DNA of 64,000 bases from an uncultured Ferrovibrio sp. Its GTDB lineage: Bacteria; Pseudomonadota; Alphaproteobacteria; Ferrovibrionales; Ferrovibrionaceae. Of this stretch, positions 56,745 through 64,000 are shown piece by piece. The position numbers were made by a program, and so were the translations under genes. Within the stretch, counting starts at the first letter, position 1, and every line of letters begins with the position of its first letter. The stretch is from contig NZ_CALGPC010000017.1 in NCBI RefSeq assembly GCF_937960835.1, positions 86,449-150,448 on the forward strand, read 5' to 3'. The notes under the pieces are model-generated. The model was not told where the DNA came from. It ran no database searches and worked only from the letters and a program-made list of their open reading frames with translations.

Positions 56745-57589
56745 CGACCACGCCGGTTACGCTGGTTGGTGCGACCGGGAAGCTCGGTCTTCAGGTCGCG
56801 AAGCGACTGTCGTCGCGCGGCGTGCCGGTCATTCCCGTGGTCCGCCGGCCGGAGCGCCTGCCGCCGGAGCTGCAGCCGCTTGCCCGCCGTATTGATCTCG
56901 AACAGCTGGAAAGCCTGCGTCCCGCGCTTGAGGACGCGCAGTTACTGGTCTCCTGCGTACATGGCCGCTATGGCGTCGATCTGCTGAAAGCCGTGCCGAG
57001 TGATGTGCGGCGGATCGTACTGCTCGGTTCGACCCGCATCTTCACGCGCTTTCCCGATCCGAATGTTGCGGCGCTACAAGCCACCGTGGATGCCTTGGCG
57101 CAATCGGGCCTGCCCGGTGTCGTGTTGCATCCGACCATGATCTACGGCGCGGCGGCTGAGAATAATCTGCAGCGCGTCGCCACCTATATCCGCAGGTTCG
57201 GTGTCATCCCCTTGCCGGGCGGCGGCAAGACTTTGCTGCAGCCGATCCATGTTGAAGACGTTGCGGCTTGTGTGGATGCCGCGCTGTATCGCGCCGAAGC
57301 ACCGGGCACGCCGATCATCGTCGCCGGTCCGCAGCCAATCAGCTATCGCGATCTGGTTCTGGCAGTTGGCGATGCCATTGGCCGCCGACCGGCGATCCTG
57401 CCTGTGCCGGGCACATTGCTGGAAGCGGCGGCCGACATGACAGGTCTGTTGTCCTTTTTGCCGCGCATCCGGCGTGACGAAGTCCGCCGACTTGGCGAGG
57501 ACAAGGCCTTCCCCATTGATGAGATGATTACGCGGCTGGGCGTGCGGCCCATGCCGCTGATCGAAGGCCTGCGCCGCACGTTCTCCTAA
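56741..57589 (+). CDS. NAD(P)-binding epimerase/NmrA-like protein
   Basis: 282 residues. Atypical short-chain dehydrogenase fold with a Rossmann start TLVGATGKLGLQVAKRL (GxTGxxG-like, residues 7-23). HPTMIYGAAAENNL and QPIHVEDVAACV are extended-SDR blocks. A YxxxK active site is not evident, so it may act as an NmrA-like sensor or a complex I NDUFA9-type protein; this last idea is speculative. ATG overlaps the trmFO stop. Confidence 0.82.
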   Translation: MTTTPVTLVGATGKLGLQVAKRLSSRGVPVIPVVRRPERLPPELQPLARRIDLEQLESLRPALEDAQLLVSCVHGRYGVDLLKAVPSDVRRIVLLGSTRIFTRFPDPNVAALQATVDALAQSGLPGVVLHPTMIYGAAAENNLQRVATYIRRFGVIPLPGGGKTLLQPIHVEDVAACVDAALYRAEAPGTPIIVAGPQPISYRDLVLAVGDAIGRRPAILPVPGTLLEAAADMTGLLSFLPRIRRDEVRRLGEDKAFPIDEMITRLGVRPMPLIEGLRRTFS

Positions 57590-58422
57590 ATACGGCGTCG
57601 CCAGACCGACGACAGCAGTGAGAAATGTTTCGCCGTGGCCGCGCTATTGGCAGGCACGGCTTCAGGATTGTAGCCCGCTCTGGCCAGATGCCGCAGATAC
57701 ACGCGCGCCAGGCTGGCAGGCAATAGCGCCGGCAAAGCCTGGCGGCTGACCGGCCGCTGCCGCAGTTCATCCAGCATGCATGCGGCATCCTGGCCGATCT
57801 CGGCGATGACGCCGGCCACTTCTGCCCCCATTCCTCTCTGATACAGTGACTCCGGCGTCCTGCCTGCGGCAGCGAGCCGATCCGCCGGCAAGTAGACGCG
57901 ATGCTGCGCCGCCATGAAGGGCACGGCGCGCAGCAGGCCCACAAGCGCATATGCCGTCCCCGCCAGCCGGATACTTTCGCTCAGTGCATCGTCGATCGGT
58001 ACGTCCAAAGCCTGAGCGGCCAAGCGCATCAGCGGCGCAGAGCTTGCCTCTGCATACGCCGAAAGCTCGGCCGCTGTTTCGAATGGCCGATCCTCCATGT
58101 CGCGTTCACGCGCATCGATCAGCATCATCGCGTCATTCACATTGACATGACGGCAATGCCTGTGCAGCGCTTCGATCACCGGATGTCGGCGCGGCTGATC
58201 CTTGGCGATCCCTTCCCACGCCTCGCGCCACCATTGCAGGCGGATCTGTCCGATCATCGGCTGCGTCACCGCTTCACGCGCGCGTGCGATCTCGCTGTTG
58301 AACGCATAGAGCGCCAGCAAGGCAGGCCGCTTTGAATCAGGTGCGAACAAAGTCGTCAGCCAACGATCTGAATCGAAACGGCGAACGTCCTGCTGGCAAT
58401 ACTCCTCTGGCGAATCGCTCAT
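57586..58422 (-). CDS. Squalene/phytoene synthase-fold protein, NDUFAF6-like
   Basis: 278 residues with the all-helical isoprenoid-synthase fold. Both aspartate-rich catalytic motifs are lost: the first region reads FNSEIARAREAV (about residues 41-52) and the second AAQHRVYLPADRL. This fits the NDUFAF6 group, homologous to a mitochondrial complex I assembly factor, rather than a carotenoid or squalene enzyme. It lies near the NDUFAF3-like and secDF genes, a neighbourhood known in alphaproteobacteria. Confidence 0.85.
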   Translation of the reverse strand: MSDSPEEYCQQDVRRFDSDRWLTTLFAPDSKRPALLALYAFNSEIARAREAVTQPMIGQIRLQWWREAWEGIAKDQPRRHPVIEALHRHCRHVNVNDAMMLIDARERDMEDRPFETAAELSAYAEASSAPLMRLAAQALDVPIDDALSESIRLAGTAYALVGLLRAVPFMAAQHRVYLPADRLAAAGRTPESLYQRGMGAEVAGVIAEIGQDAACMLDELRQRPVSRQALPALLPASLARVYLRHLARAGYNPEAVPANSAATAKHFSLLSSVWRRRI

Positions 58423-58592
58423 GCTAAAAGGCCGGGCTCCGATGGTTGCTTGTCGCTACCATGTTTTATGATAGCCTCACACCTGCGAATCGCAATTTGT
58501 CGCACGCAGACGCGGCGGGAAGAATCGTTGATCGTGTGCCGCTGTTTGCGTTGGTCATAACAATAACAAGCACCAACGAGGACACGGCAATC

Positions 58593-59171
58593 ATGGCAAA
58601 GATACTCGAAAATCTCTACAAGGCGCTCGGCGCTGGCGTCATCCTGGCGCTGATCCTCTTCCTCGTAGGGCACCGCAGCCTGGATCCCGCCTTCTGGAGC
58701 TTCTTCTTCCGTTGGCTGCATGTGTTGTCCGGCGTCCTATGGATCGGCCTGCTCTGGTATTTCAACTTCGTGCAGATCCCGACCATGCCGAAGATTCCAG
58801 CCGAACTGAAACCTGCGGTCGGCAAGTATATCGCGCCTGAGGCCCTGTTCTGGTTCCGCTGGGCTGCCGTCGCCACTGTCGTCACCGGTCTGGTCCTGTC
58901 GGGCCTGAACGGCTATGGCCATCAGGCCATGATGCTGCAGGAAGGTGCCCGCATCATCGGCGTTGGCATGTGGCTCGGCCTGTTCATGGCGGCGAATGTC
59001 TGGTTCGTGATCTGGCCGAACCAGAAGAAAGCGCTGGGCATCGTTCCGGCGGATGACGCCACCAAGGCCAAGGCGGCGCGCTTCGCCATGCTCGCTTCGC
59101 GCACCAACTTCATTCTGTCGATCCCGATGCTCTACTGCATGGTCGCGCAGCAGAACGGTATCACCCTATAA
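58593..59171 (+). CDS. PuuD/DUF989-like membrane protein
   Basis: 192 residues with four to five transmembrane segments. It resembles the membrane part of PuuD-type urate hydroxylases (FFFRWLHVLSGVLWIGLLWYFNFVQ, ALFWFRWAAVATVVTGL, ANVWFVIWPNQKKAL). Histidines such as RWLHV could bind heme. It lacks the C-terminal cytochrome c domain of full PuuD. No other purine-degradation gene is nearby. The ATG at 58593 follows a GAGGA site; the longer frame upstream is not supported. Confidence 0.8.
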   Translation: MAKILENLYKALGAGVILALILFLVGHRSLDPAFWSFFFRWLHVLSGVLWIGLLWYFNFVQIPTMPKIPAELKPAVGKYIAPEALFWFRWAAVATVVTGLVLSGLNGYGHQAMMLQEGARIIGVGMWLGLFMAANVWFVIWPNQKKALGIVPADDATKAKAARFAMLASRTNFILSIPMLYCMVAQQNGITL

Positions 59172-59174
59172 GGG

Positions 59175-59549
59175 TTATACAGGAATAAGGGCGGCGGCCA
59201 CCCGCCGCCCTTCTCCCATCAGAAGATTGTAGGTCCGGCAGGCCGCGCCGGTATCCAGCGCCTCGATCACCACGCCTCTGGCCTTCACTTCGGCCCGCAA
59301 CGCCTTGGGCACGAAAGCGATGCTCGGTCCGCAGCCGAGCAGGAGCAGCTCCACCGCCGGCGTTACCTGAAACACCGGCTCGAGCGACGCCAGGCTGACC
59401 TCCGCAAAGGACGTCGCGGTCCAGGCTATGGTCTGGCCGGGGAAGACCAGAACCGGCTCGGTCCAATGCTTGCCCGAGATGCGGAACCCGCCATCGCCAT
59501 AGGCATTGATCACTTGGCGGTCGGCGGGAATGCGCGGCAGGAGGTCCAT
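59175..59549 (-). CDS. Mth938-domain protein, NDUFAF3-like
   Basis: 124 residues of the Mth938/DUF498 family, to which complex I assembly factor NDUFAF3 belongs. Conserved features include INAYGDGGFRISGKHW, LLLLGCGPSIAFVPKALRAE and LDTGAACRTYNLLMGEGRRVAAALIPV. It begins 24 bases after the secF stop codon and is the last gene of yajC-secD-secF. Confidence 0.88.
   Translation of the reverse strand: MDLLPRIPADRQVINAYGDGGFRISGKHWTEPVLVFPGQTIAWTATSFAEVSLASLEPVFQVTPAVELLLLGCGPSIAFVPKALRAEVKARGVVIEALDTGAACRTYNLLMGEGRRVAAALIPV
59187..59212 (+). terminator. Candidate terminator at convergent gene ends
   Basis: A perfect 11-base-pair stem (AAGGGCGGCGG / CCGCCGCCCTT) with a 4-base loop, 16 bases after the PuuD-like stop codon and inside the 3' end of the Mth938-domain gene. 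The T-run is very short, so strength is uncertain. Confidence 0.45.
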
Positions 59550-59573
59550 GTCACGCCTCCTTGGCGGTTGAAA

Positions 59574-60545
59574 TCAGGAGCGCTGCCCAGCGGGCGTCGC
59601 TTTGGCTTTGGTCTCGGCTTCGGTGTTTGTCTTCTGACGACGACGCAGCCATTTCTCGCCGGTGATCAGCACCAGCGGGGCGGCAATGAAGATCGACGAC
59701 GACGTGCCGACGATGATGCCGAACAGCATACCAATCGCGAAGACTTCGACGGCCTCGCCGCCCATGAAGGCCAGCGGTACCATCGCCAGGAAGGTCGTCA
59801 CCGAGGTGAAGAGAGTGCGTGACAGGGTTTCATTGATGCTGCGGTCGATCAGCTCGCGCAGCGGCATGGTCTTGTACTTGCGCAGGTTCTCGCGCATGCG
59901 GTCATAGACCACCACCTTGTCGTTGATCGAATAGCCGATGATAGTCAGCACGGCTGCCACGGCGGTCAAGCCGAACGGCAATTGCGTGACGGCATAGAAG
60001 CCGATCATTTTGGTGATATCGAGCAGCAGCGTGATAAACGCCGCCAGCGCGAACATCCACTCGAACCGGAACCAGATGTAGACCGCGATGGCCAGCAGCG
60101 CGAGACCAACGGCGATCAAGCCGCTTTGGAACAATTCGGCGCTGATTTTGCCGCCAACCACTTCCACGCGCCGCATTTCAGCACCCGGATAAGCCTGGCT
60201 CAATTCGGTGCGCACACGCTGAGCTGCGGCATTCTGCGCCGCGTCGTCGTCGCCCTGGCGCTCCAGGCGGATCAGCAGGTCGCGCGGCGAGCCGAATTCC
60301 TGCAGCGCCACCTCGCCCAGATTCATGCTGCCTAGCAGGTTGCGCAGCGCGGGGAAATCGGCCGGCTGCTGCAGGCGGACTTCCATCAGGATGCCGCCGC
60401 GGAAGTCGATGCCGTAATTTAGGCCCGGATAGAAGAACAGGATGATCGAGGCGATCGACAGAAACGCCGACATCGCCAGGCCGACGAAGCGGCCCTTCAT
60501 GAACTTAATGTTGGTATTGTCGGGGATCAGACGCAGGCGGAACAT
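59574..60545 (-). CDS. secF: Protein translocase subunit SecF
   Basis: 323 residues, six transmembrane segments with a periplasmic P4-type domain between the first two. SecF signatures include LNYGIDFRGGILMEV (about residue 45) and TIIGYSINDKVVVYDRMREN (about 205). With SecD it uses proton-motive force to pull proteins through SecYEG. A lysine/threonine-rich tail ends the protein. Confidence 0.98.
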   Translation of the reverse strand: MFRLRLIPDNTNIKFMKGRFVGLAMSAFLSIASIILFFYPGLNYGIDFRGGILMEVRLQQPADFPALRNLLGSMNLGEVALQEFGSPRDLLIRLERQGDDDAAQNAAAQRVRTELSQAYPGAEMRRVEVVGGKISAELFQSGLIAVGLALLAIAVYIWFRFEWMFALAAFITLLLDITKMIGFYAVTQLPFGLTAVAAVLTIIGYSINDKVVVYDRMRENLRKYKTMPLRELIDRSINETLSRTLFTSVTTFLAMVPLAFMGGEAVEVFAIGMLFGIIVGTSSSIFIAAPLVLITGEKWLRRRQKTNTEAETKAKATPAGQRS

Positions 60546-60558
60546 GGATCGCCTTCTC

Positions 60559-62175
60559 CTATACAGCCAGCGCCTTGGCGCGGGTCGCCCGCAGCCACAA
60601 CACCATCATGAGACGCACGCCGAGAATCGCGGTGAACATCGAGGTCAGAATGCCGATCGAGATGGCGACCGCGAAGCCGCGCACCGGGCCAGAGCCAACC
60701 GCGAACAGGATCGCCATGGCGATCAGTGTCGTCAGGTTCGAGTCCAGAATGGTTGAGAAGGCGCGGTTGAAGCCGGCGTCCAGCGACGCCACCACCGACT
60801 TGCCAAGTTTGTATTCCTCGCGGATGCGCTCGTTGATCAGCACGTTGGCGTCCACTGCCATGCCGATGGTCAGCAGGATGCCGGCGATGCCAGGCAGCGA
60901 CAGCGTCGCCTGCATGCTCGACAGGATGCCGAGGATCAATACCAGGTTGACGGCCACGGCAATCACGGCGAAGACGCCGAACAGACCATAGGCCGCGATC
61001 ATGAACAGGTTGACCAGCACAAAACCGATGATCGTTGCAATGATACCGGCGCGGATGGCATCGGCACCAAGATCGGGGCCGACCACGCGCTCTTCGATCA
61101 CCTTCAGTGGTGCCGGCAACGCGCCCGCGCGCAGCAGCACGGCAAGATCGTTCGCTTCGACTACGGAGAAGTTTCCACTGATCTGGCCGGAGCCGCCGAG
61201 GATCGGTTCGCGAATCACCGGCGCGCTGAGCACCTTGTTGTCGAGCACGATGGCGAAAGGCAGACCGACGGCCTGCTGGGTGACTTCAGCGAAACGCTTG
61301 GCGCCGGTGCTGTCGAAACGGAAGTTCACCACCGGCTGGCCAGTGCGCTGATCATAGCCCGCCTGCGCATCGACCAGATTGTCGCCGGCGACTTCCACCT
61401 TGCGACGAACCACGTAGCGTTCGACCGGTGCATTAGCCAGCCGCGGCTTGTCACCTTCTAGGATCTCGGTGCCCGGCGGCGGCGGGCCGTTCGGATCGGC
61501 GGTGGTGTCCACCATCCGGAAAGTCAGCTTCGCCGTGGTGCCCAAAAGGCGCTTGATGCGATCCGGGTCATCCACGCCGGGCAACTGCACCAGGATGCGG
61601 TCGCTGCCCTGCACCTGGATCGTCGGCTCGTTCACGCCGGTCTGGTCGATACGGCGGCGCACGATCTCCATCGACTGCGCCACGGCCGAACGGGCACGTT
61701 CACGCACCGCCACTTCCGACAGCGTCATGCGGACCACGCCTTCGGGACTGATCTCGAGCTGCAGATCCGTCTGCTGCGCGCCTAAGCTGAAGGCCCCGCC
61801 CTGCACCGGCTGGCCCAGCTTGGCCAGCAGCGGGCGCGCCCGTTCCGCCTGCGAGGGGTCGCGCAGCCGCAGACCGACACTGTTGCCGCCGACGATGCTG
61901 AGGTTGGTGTAGCCGATGCGCTCCTTGCGCAGCTCTTCGCGCGCGCCCTCGACCACGGCTTCGAGCCGTTCGCGCAGCACGGCGGAGGTATCGACCTCCA
62001 GCAGCAGATGCGCGCCGCCGCGCAGGTCGAGGCCAAGATTGACCTGCGGTAACTGCATCCAGCTTGGCAGCGCTTCATGCTGCTGGCGGGTCAGCAGATT
62101 CGGCGCGGCCGTGATCAGGCCGGCCAGCGTAACCAATACCACCAGAACGGTCTTCCATGGCGCGAAATACAGCAT
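60559..62175 (-). CDS. secD: Protein translocase subunit SecD
   Basis: 538 residues with six transmembrane segments and a large periplasmic domain. Family blocks: LGLDLRGGAHLLLEVD (about residue 48), the helicase-like FRFDSTGAKRFAEVT region, GSGQISGNFSVVEANDLAVLLRAGALPAP, and AVDANVLINERIREE (about 440). Separated from secF by 13 bases. Confidence 0.98.
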   Translation of the reverse strand: MLYFAPWKTVLVVLVTLAGLITAAPNLLTRQQHEALPSWMQLPQVNLGLDLRGGAHLLLEVDTSAVLRERLEAVVEGAREELRKERIGYTNLSIVGGNSVGLRLRDPSQAERARPLLAKLGQPVQGGAFSLGAQQTDLQLEISPEGVVRMTLSEVAVRERARSAVAQSMEIVRRRIDQTGVNEPTIQVQGSDRILVQLPGVDDPDRIKRLLGTTAKLTFRMVDTTADPNGPPPPGTEILEGDKPRLANAPVERYVVRRKVEVAGDNLVDAQAGYDQRTGQPVVNFRFDSTGAKRFAEVTQQAVGLPFAIVLDNKVLSAPVIREPILGGSGQISGNFSVVEANDLAVLLRAGALPAPLKVIEERVVGPDLGADAIRAGIIATIIGFVLVNLFMIAAYGLFGVFAVIAVAVNLVLILGILSSMQATLSLPGIAGILLTIGMAVDANVLINERIREEYKLGKSVVASLDAGFNRAFSTILDSNLTTLIAMAILFAVGSGPVRGFAVAISIGILTSMFTAILGVRLMMVLWLRATRAKALAV

Positions 62176-62263
62176 CGCAAATCCTTTTGAGCCTGCCTCG
62201 GCTCAAGCCTCGTCGGGGCCGATCGATAGGCGGCGCCGAAGCGCCGCGCCACCTTACGAGGCC

Positions 62264-62602
62264 TTAGTTTTCGGCCTTGTCGTCCTCGATGTCGCCACCC
62301 TTGGCACGCACTTCCGAGATGGTGCCCTTGATGACCTTGACCTTCACGCCGTCGGCGATTTCGAGCTGAACGATGCCGTCTTCCTGCACCTTGGCCACCT
62401 TGCCGATGATGCCGCCAGCGGTGGTCACCACGTCGCCACGGCGGACCGCCTCGATCATCGCTTTGTGTTCTTTCATCTTCTTCTGCTGCGGACGGATCAG
62501 CAGGAAATAGAAGACAACGAAGATCAGGACCAGCGGCAGCAGCGAGGTCAGCATGTCGGTGGTACCACCGGCTGCCTGCGCGTAGGCCTCAGAAATCAGC
62601 AT
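62264..62602 (-). CDS. yajC: Preprotein translocase subunit YajC
   Basis: 112 residues. One transmembrane helix (LLPLVLIFVVFYFLLIRPQQKK, about 22-43) with the conserved RPQQKKMKEHK motif, then the small cytosolic domain GDVVTTAGGIIGKV. First gene of yajC-secD-secF-Mth938. Confidence 0.97.
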   Translation of the reverse strand: MLISEAYAQAAGGTTDMLTSLLPLVLIFVVFYFLLIRPQQKKMKEHKAMIEAVRRGDVVTTAGGIIGKVAKVQEDGIVQLEIADGVKVKVIKGTISEVRAKGGDIEDDKAEN

Positions 62603-62822
62603 GAAAGCACTCCCTGTGCGTCAGAAAAGCCGGCATTCCGGCGCGAGACGCGGACTATAGCGGCAGGCCGATGGATTGCAAGCATCGACGGGTCTGCAGG
62701 CGTCCTTGCGGCAGCCCGAAAAGACTTTGCGAATCAATGCTCTGCGTCGATCCGCCGCGACCGCCGGAATGGCATTGCCCACGCTCCGGCCCTATAGTGC
62801 GGGGACCGGTACGGAGTCTCCA

Positions 62823-63038
62823 ATGCATGTCTTGAACATCGAAGGTATGAGCTGTGAGGCCTGCAAGCGGGCGATCAGCAATGCCATCAGTAACGCCCTG
62901 CCAGGGCTGGTCTTTGAGGTCGACCTGCCCGGCAAGAAGGTCCGGGTCAACGACTTGCCGGCCGACCGACTGGCAGCCTTACGCAACGCGATTCGGGACG
63001 CGGGCTACGGCATTCTGGATACCGACCCGGCCGGTTGA
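62823..63038 (+). CDS. Heavy-metal-associated (CopZ-like) domain protein
   Basis: 71 residues, a single HMA ferredoxin-like fold. The metal-binding loop is MSCEACKRAI (CxxC, residues 9-17). Cytosolic copper or zinc chaperones have this size. No P-type ATPase or MerR-type regulator lies nearby, so the partner is unknown. Confidence 0.85.
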   Translation: MHVLNIEGMSCEACKRAISNAISNALPGLVFEVDLPGKKVRVNDLPADRLAALRNAIRDAGYGILDTDPAG

Positions 63039-63168
63039 GACGGCTAGGTTCAGCCCAGCGGGTTGCCGGCGAGCTGAACGGCATTTTTTGTCCTGGATCA
63101 AAGCGCAGCCGGTAGGGCTGCGGTCAGATTTCCCCGACGCTGTGATTATGTCCTTAGGGAGGACGCGC

Positions 63169-63762
63169 ATGCATCGGGCTATAGCTGTGATCCGGGCGGA
63201 GCATCGGGCTTTCGGGGCCATGCTTCATGCCTTCGTCGGCATCCTGGAAGATCTGACGGCTGGCGGGGCGCAGCCGGATTTCGAGCTGCTCTACGCCATG
63301 CTCGAATATGTCGGGCAGTTCCCCGACCGCTACCATCATCCGAAAGAAGACGACTACCTGTTCCGTTTGCTGCATATGCGGGCGCCGGATGCCGAGGGAT
63401 TGCTGGATGCCCTGGAAACGGAGCATATCCATAACGCGTCCCTCACCGCCGCCCTGCGCCGAAGCCTCGACCGCTTCTACAACCAGCCCGACGATTCCAG
63501 CCGTCTGGCGATCTTCCGGGATCTGGCGCGGCGTTATGCCGATTTCCATTGGAAGCATATGCGGCTTGAAGAGGAGCAGATCCTGCCGCTCGCCGAGGCA
63601 CGGCTGACCAAGGAAGACTGGGCGGAGATCGACACCGCCTTCGACAGCAATCATGACCCGATGATCGGCGTCGACGCCAAGGTCTATTTCGACGATCTGC
63701 GCAAACGGATCGTTACTCGCACGCCGGCGCCGCTTGGCGTGGGTGAGCGCCCCTTCCCCTGA
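63169..63762 (+). CDS. Hemerythrin (HHE) domain protein
   Basis: 197 residues. Ligand-like blocks: EHRAFGAMLHAFV (about residue 10), YHHPKEDDYLFRLL (about 57), ETEHIHNASL and DFHWKHMRLEEEQILPLAE (about 125), the H-HxxxE-H-HxxxE-type set that binds a non-heme di-iron centre. Such proteins sense or store oxygen or nitric oxide, or repair iron centres. I chose the ATG at 63169 because AGGGAGG lies just upstream; ATG 63148 is also in frame. Confidence 0.88.
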   Translation: MHRAIAVIRAEHRAFGAMLHAFVGILEDLTAGGAQPDFELLYAMLEYVGQFPDRYHHPKEDDYLFRLLHMRAPDAEGLLDALETEHIHNASLTAALRRSLDRFYNQPDDSSRLAIFRDLARRYADFHWKHMRLEEEQILPLAEARLTKEDWAEIDTAFDSNHDPMIGVDAKVYFDDLRKRIVTRTPAPLGVGERPFP

Positions 63763-63882
63763 TCTCGGGGCGCTTCAGGACCATTCAGGTCGACTTCGCC
63801 GGTTGCGGCCAGCGCCATAACCGGATCAGCGACGACGCGGATACGGCCCGCGAACATACGTTTCACCAATCTGGAAAGCAAA

Positions 63883-63912
63883 AAGGGCCCGACCGTTTTA
63901 TGGCCGAGCCCT
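63883..63912 (-). terminator. Terminator downstream of tRNA-Pro
   Basis: Read on the minus strand, AGGGCTCGGCC pairs with GGTCGGGCCCT (with G-U pairs) around an A-rich loop, then a TTTTTG run. It lies 15 bases past the tRNA 3' end. Confidence 0.7.
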
Positions 63913-63926
63913 GTTTTTGTAAGAAA

Positions 63927-64000
63927 TGGTCGGAGCGGCGGGATTTGAACCCACGACCCCCAGTCCCCCAGACTGATGCGCTACCAGGCTGCGCTACGCT
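63927..64000 (-). tRNA. tRNA-Pro (anticodon GGG), 5' end cut by window
   Basis: Minus-strand cloverleaf: D-arm GCGCAGCCTGGTAGCGC, anticodon stem TCAGT/ACTGG around loop CTGGGGG (anticodon GGG), T-arm GTGGGTTCGAATCCCGC and acceptor end CGCTCCGA with genomically encoded CCA. By comparison with the acceptor partner about three 5' bases lie beyond the right edge. Confidence 0.93.

Noticed and set aside
62775..62822. MerR/CueR-type promoter before the HMA gene
   Set aside because: A TATAGT -10-like box exists, but no -35 with the long spacing and dyad expected for MerR-type control.
63684..63881. 65-codon minus-strand frame near the right edge
   Set aside because: It overlaps the end of the hemerythrin gene, has no ribosome binding site and matches no family.

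Overview
The window is a GC-rich, gene-dense stretch of chromosome that looks alphaproteobacterial, probably Rhodospirillales-like. I infer this from the gene order (tatABC-serS-surE-pcm-LysM/M23-DUF815; yajC-secD-secF-Mth938; pyrB-pyrC'-plsY-dprA; argS-SPOR-nagZ-M50-scpAB-tat) and from trmFO and NDUFAF3/NDUFAF6-like genes beside secDF. There is no prophage, insertion sequence, CRISPR array or rRNA operon. One tRNA-Pro gene runs off the right edge.

Layout: 1-3.1 kb holds the 3' part of ilvD and an M81 peptidase gene. 3.1-5.0 kb is a repeat-rich, then AT-rich, patch with a SemiSWEET gene and an orphan DUF4760-like membrane protein, the only clear compositional outlier. 5-13.5 kb has a LysR regulator with a divergent small protein, DUF427, recQ, an outer-membrane barrel protein, a GT2 glycosyltransferase, a lipase-type hydrolase, xth and erpA. 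13.6-26.8 kb is one long co-directional block: argS, SPOR protein, nagZ, M50 protease, scpA, scpB, an orphan ABC ATPase, tatABC, serS, surE, pcm and a LysM/LytM lipoprotein. 26.8-34.2 kb has a DUF815 ATPase, a semialdehyde-type dehydrogenase, chrA, a decayed dprA, plsY, a non-catalytic pyrC and pyrB. 34.3-40.8 kb has an unknown protein, a TPR/GT-B protein, metG, tatD, a PhnP-like hydrolase and an ELM1-like gene.

40.9-47.9 kb is a likely iron-acquisition operon: exbB-exbD-tonB followed by imelysin, di-heme DUF1111 oxidoreductase, a second imelysin and a DUF1513 protein, with a Fur-like palindrome upstream and no TonB-dependent receptor. 48.1-51.3 kb is a stress-type run of small genes: two DUF6455 cysteine proteins, mazG, two CsbD proteins (one with a signal peptide), a YqjD/ElaB-like and a YqjE-like membrane protein. 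51.3-57.6 kb is DNA repair and tRNA modification: ssb, uvrA, recX, trmFO and an NAD-binding protein. 57.6-62.6 kb carries homologues of mitochondrial complex I assembly factors (NDUFAF6-like and NDUFAF3-like) next to secF-secD-yajC, split by a PuuD-like membrane protein gene. The right end has a metal-binding HMA protein, a hemerythrin-domain protein and tRNA-Pro(GGG).

Most of the window is housekeeping. Second looks are warranted for the dprA remnant, the pyrC product lacking active-site residues, the very acidic ScpB tails, the receptor-less imelysin/TonB operon, the triple-hairpin repeat between xth and erpA, and the AT-rich island. I found no convincing wholly new multi-gene system.
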